From Chrysochromulina parva (taxonomy: Eukaryota > Haptophyta > Prymnesiales > Chrysochromulinaceae), in contig PJAB01000651.1 in assembly GCA_002887195.1 (NCBI GenBank), positions 1-22,529 on the forward strand: a stretch of DNA of 22,529 nucleotides, in the 5' to 3' direction. The position numbers were made by a program, and so were the translations under genes. The notes beneath the pieces were generated by a model that worked only from the letters and a program-made list of their open reading frames with translations, was not told the DNA's origin and did no database searches. Below are positions 17,036 to 22,529 of this stretch, in pieces. Each line of letters starts with the position of its first letter. Position 1 is the first letter of the stretch.

Positions 17036-18645
17036 TCAGCGCGCGGGTGCGTTCCACGCCTTGCCGTGGCCACACCGCTTGGCGACAGTGCAGACGGCCG
17101 CGAGAAGCTGTACGCCAGAGTACCATGGAGAGCTCACGAGCGCGCCGTGCGCGGCCGCCTGTCGCAGGCAGCCGCGCGCCTCTTGGCTGGCGATTTGGAG
17201 CAACGCACTCTCGATGTGCTCGGCGCTCGTCAGGTTGAGAAGCTCGAGAGGGTAGCCCACGCGTCGCGCCGCGTCCAAGTAGGCCGCCATCGGGTAGCCG
17301 ATCACCGGGATTCCATGCGAGAACCACCAATGCATGCGTGTAGGCGGCCGGTTGTGGATGGCCATCGGCCCACCCTGCTGGTGCCCCGGCCTCCACACAA
17401 GTCCAACCTGATGAGGGATGCAATCAGAGGCCCTCAGAAGCCATCAGAGGCAATCAGATCGGACTCCGCAAAAGTCCCACCTGATGAGGGATGCAATCAG
17501 ATCGGACTCCGCACAAGCCGTACGTCGATCAAGCGCAGTAGGGCTTCGGACTCGTAGAAGCGGCGCTGGCGCGTGGGGTCGTCCGGATTGGCTACGCCGG
17601 CTGCAATGGTCGCCGCCGCCGTGGCGACGGCACGGGCGCTCGCGACGGCGCTGGAGCTCGGGACGGCGCTCGGTTTGGCTCGCAAGTGGCATGCAATTGG
17701 CAGCGCGAGCGGCTCCAACTCTGCGAGAGGGTGCGGCATTGGCGCATCGATAGCGCGCGGGCGCGCCGCTCGCGCGCCGCCGCGCCGGTGCAGCGCCGCT
17801 GCGCTCGCGCTCGCATTCTCCGAGAACCACTCCGTGTTCGAGCAGTTATGGTGGTACGGTTGGATTCGCATGCCGTCTGCTGCCGAGTTGATCACGTACA
17901 GCGTCGTGTTGGCGCGACAGCAGCCGCGCACGATACTTCGCATGTCGTCGCGCGTCGGCATGTTCTTGGCGTCCGACATGACGAACCCGACGCCACGCAG
18001 TCGCTCGCGCGTCGACGCCGCCACGCTCCAACCGCCCAGGTTGCCGTGAGCGTGCGGCAGCACGATCGCCGTGTGGCCCCACTTTGCAATCTCGGCAGCG
18101 TGAAATTCGGTCTGCACAATCATCGCGTCCATCGCCGAGTAGTGCTCGTTTGAAAACGTCGCCTGGCTGAACGCACGATGGTTGTCGATCGAATCGCCGA
18201 TGACCACGGCGCCACGGCGGCGGCACGCCGCTGCAAACCACGCTACCGGATACTTGAGAATGATGCACGCCGACGGCCCGCCGATTTGGTCAAAGTGCCA
18301 TTCGAGGCGCCGCGAGTCGCGGGTCGTATTGACCGGCGAGGTGACCAAGATGTACGAGCACTGCGCGCCGTGCCGTGCCACGCTCTGATTGAGCACGCTC
18401 ACCATGAGCTGCCCGCGCATGACCATCGACGCGAGCCCGTTGGTGCCGATGATGACAATGCGTGCGCCAGCGGCGCAGCGCTCGAGACGTGTGACGTCGT
18501 CCTCGCCTTGGCTAATCACGCGACGTTCGAGTTGTGGCAGCCGGCAGGGACGGGGAGTGGCCACAGCCGATGCATGTATCAGCATTCGGCGAGGGCGCCG
18601 CCTCGAGCATGTTGTAAGAATGAAACCCCACCACCCTACTCCCAT
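17036..18645 (-). CDS. Putative glycosyltransferase-like protein, two exons
   Basis: Model: exon 1 from ATG 18645 to 17524, intron 17523-17408, exon 2 17407-17036, about 497 aa. The 5' end is uncertain; an ATG near 18583 or an extra upstream exon is possible. Exon 1 has a Rossmann-like start (ARIVIIGTNGLASMVMRGQL), then CSYILVTSPVNTT, VIGDSIDNHRAFSQ, DAMIVQTEFHAAEIAKWGH, AIVLPHAHGNLGGW and a low-complexity Ala/Ser stretch. Exon 2 continues as VGLVWRPGHQQGGPMAIHN, RPPTRMHWWFSHGIPVIGYP and YLDAARRVGYP. The second half, with a conserved HG.PVIGYP loop, resembles the donor-binding half of GT-B glycosyltransferases; I infer a glycan-modifying role but cannot place the family. The joint I-D|V-G-L-V-W-R-P supports the intron, because the unspliced frame ends at a TGA inside it. 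Confidence 0.6.
17408..17523 (-). other. Intron of the glycosyltransferase-like gene, two tandem units
   Basis: Predicted GT-AG intron, phase 0, 116 bp. It divides into unit A (17523-17481, 43 bp, GTACGGCTTGTGCGGAGTCC ... CATCAG) and unit B (17480-17408, 73 bp, GTGGGACTTTTGCGGAGTCC ... CATCAG). Exon 2 begins with a third, diverged copy of the unit start (GTTGGACTTGTGTGGAGGCC). Both units end with TGATTGCATCCCTCATCAG, and unit B also contains degenerate CTGATTGCCTC-like repeats. Confidence 0.7.
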
Positions 18646-19188
18646 CACCTGATCGCATCACCAACGGTACCACACCGGCCTCAAGCTCAACCACCTCGGC
18701 CTCTACGCTGAACGCTGCCTCGGTCACTTTTGTGCGCATGCCCGACTTGGCCGCTCTAGGTCTAGAGCCCGCACTACAGTACATTGAATACATGTGGAAA
18801 CATGATGTTAAACATGTCGCAAAGCGACTATACCCGCCTATTCATCAGTAAACCGATCGCCCTTCGCCTCCTATACCTATTGACCTATTTCACGCTACGC
18901 GCCTATTGCCTATTTTATAACCTATTTTGTATTTAACGCCTATTATCCTCCAATTCAACCTACTTCCGTTACTTTACCTCCCGATTCACCCGAACTATAC
19001 ACGTTATTCACCTATACGCCGGTTGCCTCTCTCTGCACGCCTCCTGTATCCTCGCGCGCGCGATCTTGTTGCCTTGCGCAATCCGGCGCGGCCATTCTCG
19101 GCGTAGCCAAGCTCTTGTTCCGATGGTGCTCCCCACATATGGAAATCTGGTCCAGATCTCGTTCACGGTCTGAAACCCCACCCTCTGA
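18646..19188. other. AT-rich intergenic island
   Basis: Composition drops sharply in GC from about 18770 to 19020. A degenerate CCTATT/ACCTATT repeat occurs many times in 18870-18948. A cluster of ACATG strings lies at 18780-18820. The first 150 bp may contain a 5' exon of the glycosyltransferase-like gene (minus frame with GSGDGSRVVGFHSYNMLEA near 18600-18660 region), but no joint is clear. No intact gene seen. Confidence 0.45.
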
Positions 19189-19680
19189 TTATCCTCTGAT
19201 AGAAATGGAGACCATGCGCTCGTAGCATCTGGCGCACCTCTAGCGCACCTCCATGTCTTTCTGGCGATCACTGCCATCGAGTTCTACAAGGAGAATCTCG
19301 ACGGGGATGCTCCAATCCACCCTTTGTTGGACGACAGCGACCTCGATGGTGGTCCTTGTCTTATTGTGCGTGTGGTGCGCAGTGGCGCCAGTGCACAGCT
19401 CAGTGGAGCTCTCAATGGAGAACATCAGTACACGTCTCAGTGGAGACTATAACGCAAAAACAGTATGTCATCTACATGTACTGGCTCTCCAACCCGGCGC
19501 TCGAGCTCGAGCTCGACGATCATTAGTTGCCTCTGGACTGACGCTCCGACTGCAGGTACGAGGTAACAACAAACTGCGGAGGACGCAGAGCTCACTTATG
19601 AGCTGGACTTCACCGACTCTATTTGCGAGAGAGAGCAAGAGTGTCTGCAGACGTGCAGAGCGTCGCTCGCCGTGACATAG
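19189..19680 (+). other. Coding-like but broken plus-strand region
   Basis: A frame open from 19189 to the stop at 19450-19452 lacks an ATG upstream of its coherent part but reads like real protein (VFLAITAIEFYKENLDGD, HPLLDDSDLDGGPCLIVRVV). Two further pieces follow in other frames: QYVIYMYWLSNPALELELDD from 19461 and AEDAELTYELDFTDSICERE near 19580-19640. This could be a decayed gene or exons of a multi-exon gene whose splice sites I cannot fit. Family not recognised. Minus-strand frames overlap here (see the note on 19468-19761), so strand is not certain. Confidence 0.25.
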
Positions 19681-20224
19681 GATTCCTACATGTACGATCG
19701 AGTCCATCTGTGTCAGTTTCCATGGAGTTGACATGAACAACTTTGGCGTGGGGTCGCGCAACGGAAATAACGTTATGCATGCGATGCAACTGCTTTGAAC
19801 GTTGTGTCGTGAGACCGAATACTAAATACTTGTCAAACTCGTGATTTTCGTACAGTGTCTCCTTGTACAGACGCGTCGCGCGCTGATCGATGTCGGTCAC
19901 CCGCGCCGTCATAGCGGCGGCGTGCCAGCCAGCGTGCTGCAAACCACGCACGAGAGTCGATTCGAAGGCACAAGATGCACTCAAGTTCTATCGAGTTCAA
20001 CCCGGTGCTGCCATCAATCTCAATCAATTCGAGGCCTTCAGAGAGGCTTATCACACCTGCACGTCATGGATCAGATGGGCGTCATGCATGATGTGGACAC
20101 GAAGCCATTCAGAGGCTGGCACGTCAGCCGTCCGAAGCGCCGCGTAGCCCGCAGGCAGCTCATGCACCGCCCTCTGGCGGTACAGCCGGCGCCACACCAC
20201 CTGCTCACCAAGGTCATCATACAT
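19619..20224 (-). CDS. Small unidentified protein, two-exon model
   Basis: Model: exon 1 from ATG 20224 to 20057 (56 codons, MYDDLGEQVVWRRLYRQRAV ... HDAHLIHDVQ), intron 20056-19988 (69 bp, CAG|gtgtgataag ... ctcgatag|AAC), exon 2 19987-19619 (CAFESTLVRGLQHAGWHAAA ... QRATRLYKETLYENHEF, then FGLTTQRSKQLHRMHNVISV). About 178 aa. The ATG overlaps the stop of the FkbM gene by one base (TAATG). Because overlap of this type is odd for a eukaryote, exon 1 may instead be the displaced C-terminus of the FkbM protein, separated by a frameshift or a small intron. Codon use and residue composition look coding in both parts; no family is recognised. Confidence 0.35.
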
Positions 20225-21096
20225 TAACCAGCTCCACGAAATGGACGCCCAGACCCCAGAGCCAAGTGTGTGTCACGCCCTCTTTCAAACGTCTGTACGA
20301 TTGTGTACTTGTACTTTTCCATAAGTAGCTTTACTGCGGGCGTGCCTGGCCCGCCCTCGATGAAAATGTGCTGCGGCTTGCAGTGCCGTAGCACACGATC
20401 GGCGCCAAGGAACACTTCCTGCTCGTGTTGCTCCACGTCGATCTTGAGTGCAACAACGGGAGATGAACATAGCGTCGCGTCTGTGCCGCCGAACACAATG
20501 TCGTCAAGCTGCGCAGTGGGCACCTCGTCGCCATCACAGTAGCCACTTTCATTAACCGTGACCGACATGGTCCCCATATTCTGACTTTTGGCGAGCTTCA
20601 TGCACGCCGTGCCATTGCTCGTACTGCTCAGCGCCACAGGCGCCACAACTATAGCGTGTGAATGAGCAATAGGACCAAGCGCACAGATGCTCGCGCGCAG
20701 ACGCCAGGCGTTGCGCGGACTAGCCTCAACCAGCAGGCCGGAGTACCCAGCAGCAAGCAAAGGCAGAGAGAAGGTGCCGATGTTGGCTCCTATGTCCATG
20801 AAGATCGCTGCAGGCGTCGACTGCGTGAGAAGCTGTAGCATGAGCCCAACAACTGTGCGCCGCGTCTTCTCGTTGTTCCGATGACTCCAGGAGCCATGCT
20901 CGAGCAGCCCTTTAGAAATCAGACGGTCTTCCGCAGGTGGGTGCACGTACACTGACACAGATGGCACATATAGCGCTGGACTTCCGGCGGTTGATGCCAC
21001 ATGAAAGCCCGTCATGTTTGCAACGAGCACAGGCCTACCAGCTAAAACTCCCAACTTGTCGGGTTGTGCACATCCGAGGACACCTCTTTGCAGCAT
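20224..21096 (-). CDS. FkbM-family methyltransferase
   Basis: From ATG 21096 the protein has 290 aa. The frame is open back to 21189 with only a GTG start, so an upstream exon is possible; CCCTCATCAG at 21129-21138 on this strand could be a 3' splice site. The S-adenosylmethionine loop IFMDIGANIGTFSLPLLAAG (residues 98-117) is followed by the acidic strand end LLVEASPRNAWRL (E124), and the second family signature ALKIDVEQHEQEVFLGADRV lies at 216-235. This order is that of FkbM methyltransferases, which transfer methyl groups to hydroxyls of sugars or small molecules. HIFIEGGPGTPAVK follows. Substrate unknown. The stop codon TAA overlaps the next ATG. Confidence 0.8.
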   Translation of the reverse strand: MLQRGVLGCAQPDKLGVLAGRPVLVANMTGFHVASTAGSPALYVPSVSVYVHPPAEDRLISKGLLEHGSWSHRNNEKTRRTVVGLMLQLLTQSTPAAIFMDIGANIGTFSLPLLAAGYSGLLVEASPRNAWRLRASICALGPIAHSHAIVVAPVALSSTSNGTACMKLAKSQNMGTMSVTVNESGYCDGDEVPTAQLDDIVFGGTDATLCSSPVVALKIDVEQHEQEVFLGADRVLRHCKPQHIFIEGGPGTPAVKLLMEKYKYTIVQTFERGRDTHLALGSGRPFRGAG

Positions 21097-21235
21097 CCAA
21101 CGCCTGGGTTCCTCGCGTCCAGTACGGGTCTGATGAGGGTGGGGCACGACAAACGCGGCGAATCTGTGCTGACCCACGACGGAAAACACAAGACGGGCGA
21201 CGCCATTGCTTGTCGAGAGGTGTGAACGTTAACAC

Positions 21236-21654
21236 GACAGACGCGACAACCGGTGCTACGTCACTGTTACTGCCCGCGATGTGTGTTAGAAGTCACACAG
21301 ACACACATTCACATTCACACCATGGCGGGTACCGCGCGGGGGCGGTTTAAGTCGATTACCCCCGCGGTTTAGAAGGGCGACATGCCCATGTTTAGCTTGA
21401 AGCTCATGCCTCATGGCGGGAGCGGCGAGGAGATGTGTGTGAGTCGCAACTGAAACAGAAAAGGATCGAAAACAAATCACGCGCCGCGCTCCGCGTCCGC
21501 GCGCCGTACCCCTCTCTGTGGCGTTCATACACACAACACACACTTCGGTTCAGTCGGGTAGCTCACTGAGCTCTTCACCTCACACTAACTCACTAAGAGG
21601 GGATGACCTCTCCACACGGTTGTCACAACAGAACAGGTTCCCGGGAGTGGGCGG
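21236..21654. other. Intergenic region, no gene seen
   Basis: A CA-rich stretch (ACACAGACACACATTCACATTC, part of 21294-21320) and an imperfect inverted repeat at 21331-21368 (ACCGCGCGGGGG with CCCCCGCGGT) are the only structured parts. GCGGTTTAA and GCGGTTTAG form a short direct repeat in the same place. Confidence 0.45.
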
Positions 21655-21777
21655 CTACCCACAGTGACCCCCTTCGCCGACTCCTGGCAACTCGTGGCAC
21701 GGCTCTGATGCCGGATCCAACGTGACACACATGTACGCTCCGGATCCAACTGAAGCCGGTGCGACGGTGAGCGCCAG

Positions 21778-21905
21778 CGGCAGAGGCGGAAGCGGCGGCG
21801 GCGACGGGGGCGGCATCGGCGGCAGCGGCGGCGGCGGCGGCGGCGGCGGCAGCAAAGGCGGTGGCGGCGGCGGTGGCGGCGGCGGCGGCAGCGGCGGCGG
21901 CCTCA
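21778..21905. repeat. GGC trinucleotide-rich tract
   Basis: A run of GGC units interrupted by GGA, AGC, GAC and GTG. Poly-Pro on the minus strand or poly-Gly on the plus strand if translated. Confidence 0.85.
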
Positions 21906-22119
21906 GGATGGGCTGGTGGGGCATCGCGACGGGAGAAACTGGCAGAAATGAGAGTCCACGAGGGCCTGAGAGTGCAGCCTGCGCTACAGATCGAGGATGC
22001 AGAGAAAGGGGAGGGAGGACCAGGGGAGGGAGGACCTGGGACACCGAGGGTAAGCGGAGACCAGCGATTGCATCATTTGGAGCGAAGAATGATGCAGTCG
22101 CCGCTCCCGGCATCGGAAG

Positions 22120-22173
22120 CGTCACAGGCGCATGCCAAGAAGCAGACGTCACAGGCGCCTGCCAAGAAGCAGA
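22120..22173. repeat. Two tandem copies of a 27-bp unit
   Basis: On the minus strand CTGCTTCTTGGCAGGCGCCT is repeated with one or two changes (CTGCTTCTTGGCATGCGCCT), each followed by GTGACG. The array overlaps the end of the AP2-like open frame. Confidence 0.75.
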
Positions 22174-22529
22174 CCTTTGGCCGCACCATCTGAGACCGAT
22201 GCCTCTGCGCACGTGCTGCACCACCGCTTCGCACGTGCCACTGCAAGCGCCGCCTGCTCAGCCGATGAGTACACGCCGAGGTAATGAACCCCATGCTGAC
22301 CATAATGCCGCCCTTCAAATCTGCGGTCTGAACGGGCGCACACCCAGTAGAAGCCACTGCTCGTCCCGGGTGAGCGCTCGAGCTCGAGGCCCTCGGCCTC
22401 GGCTAGGCTGGTAGCCTCCGCCGCGCTCTGGCCCACGTCACCCATTTTTCGATAGACTGACGACCTCCTCCGCACCCTGACGCCCGCAGCCCGGCTTGCA
22501 GCTTCCCGCTCGCACCGGGCACGGTCGTA
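22149..22529 (-). CDS. AP2/ERF-like DNA-binding domain protein, 5' end outside window
   Basis: The minus frame is open from the window edge (22529) to a stop at 22149. ATG codons inside exist (for example at about 22445) but the frame continues past them, so the gene probably starts outside. At 22224-22358 it reads SGFYWVCARSDRRFEGRHYG then QHGVHYLGVYSSAEQAALAV ARAKR, which follows the AP2 pattern: a three-stranded sheet then an EEAA..Y/V..A helix. AP2 domains bind DNA in plant and algal transcription factors. The residues at the very edge (YDRARCERE) look like the end of another AP2 domain, so a tandem AP2 protein is possible. The true 3' end probably involves splicing towards the Pro-rich frame on its left. 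Confidence 0.5.
   Translation of the reverse strand, partial: YDRARCEREAASRAAGVRVRRRSSVYRKMGDVGQSAAEATSLAEAEGLELERSPGTSSGFYWVCARSDRRFEGRHYGQHGVHYLGVYSSAEQAALAVARAKRWCSTCAEASVSDGAAKGLLLGRRL

Larger units (their letters stand above)
21655..22224 (-). other. Pro-rich open frame, possible downstream exon of the AP2-like gene
   Basis: A minus-strand frame of about 189 codons carries long proline runs (21780-21905) and proline/serine-rich flanks (PSVSQVLPPLVLPPLSLHP). The plus strand gives a matching poly-glycine frame, as any GGC repeat would. Its place beside the AP2-like domain and a plausible acceptor (gtgtcccag near 22035) allow it to be the disordered tail of that protein after splicing. It has no recognisable domain. 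Confidence 0.3.

Noticed and set aside
21127..21138. CCCTCATCAG on the minus strand as a third member of the intron family
   Set aside because: Only 10 bases match the shared module, the TGATTGC part is missing, and no donor site could be placed. It stays a possibility for an upstream FkbM intron but not evidence for the family.
21722..22414. Plus-strand Gly-rich frame of 230 codons
   Set aside because: Only the GGC repeat gives it length. The flanks lack coding character, and the AP2-like domain is read on the minus strand in the same DNA.
1..22529. tRNA, rRNA, CRISPR or complete transposon
   Set aside because: No tRNA T-loop with matching arms, no rRNA-like conserved block, no regularly spaced repeats with spacers, and no transposase or reverse transcriptase motifs were seen by eye.

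Overview
The window looks like nuclear DNA of a GC-rich, gene-dense unicellular eukaryote, most likely a haptophyte-type or similar marine alga. This is inference. It rests on typical eukaryotic proteins (katanin-type AAA ATPase, TMEM115, fibrillarin, U-box ligase, CS-domain protein), no bacterial operon layout, high third-position GC, few and short introns, abundant low-complexity tracts, and the VPPGA..GQ...V/VPPGAMPG motif, which I associate with algal proteins. No rRNA, tRNA, CRISPR array or intact transposon was seen.

Layout. 1-2259 (-): 5' part of a LamG-like/katanin-type AAA ATPase gene cut by the window edge. 2466-4826 (+): a three-exon gene with a PB1-like domain and a poly-proline linker. 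5817-7439 (-): a Gln/Pro-rich protein with an unidentified conserved C-terminal region. 7572-8696 (+): TMEM115. About 8997-10007 (+): fibrillarin with a Gly-Lys N-terminal domain. 10446-11501 (-): CS-domain protein. 11598-12233 (+): YqgF/RuvX-like nuclease. 12451-13902 (-): FAD monooxygenase related to kynurenine 3-monooxygenase. 14175-16562 (-): U-box E3 ligase with SH3-like repeats and an RGG tail. 17036-18645 (-): two-exon putative glycosyltransferase. 18646-19760: AT-rich and partly degenerate DNA. 19619-20224 (-): small two-exon candidate. 20224-21096 (-): FkbM-family methyltransferase. 22149-22529 (-): AP2-like domain gene cut by the right edge, with a Pro-rich open frame beside it.

The left 12 kb is packed with divergent gene pairs sharing only 96-206 bp between start codons. 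The genes do not form one pathway. Nucleolar RNA methylation, Golgi membrane, ubiquitin, cytoskeletal and glycan functions are mixed, as expected for a eukaryotic chromosome. The right part (17-21 kb) has a looser glycan-related flavour (glycosyltransferase-like, FkbM).

The most unusual signal is in the introns. The three introns I can resolve (two in the PB1-like gene, one in the glycosyltransferase-like gene) each carry a tandem duplication across the 3' splice junction. Two of them, in unrelated genes 13 kb apart on opposite strands, share an almost identical 19-nt 3' end (TGATTGCMTCCCTCATCAG, M = A or C). This suggests an introner-like intron family or intron birth by tandem duplication. 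All splice sites are predicted by eye, without transcript evidence.
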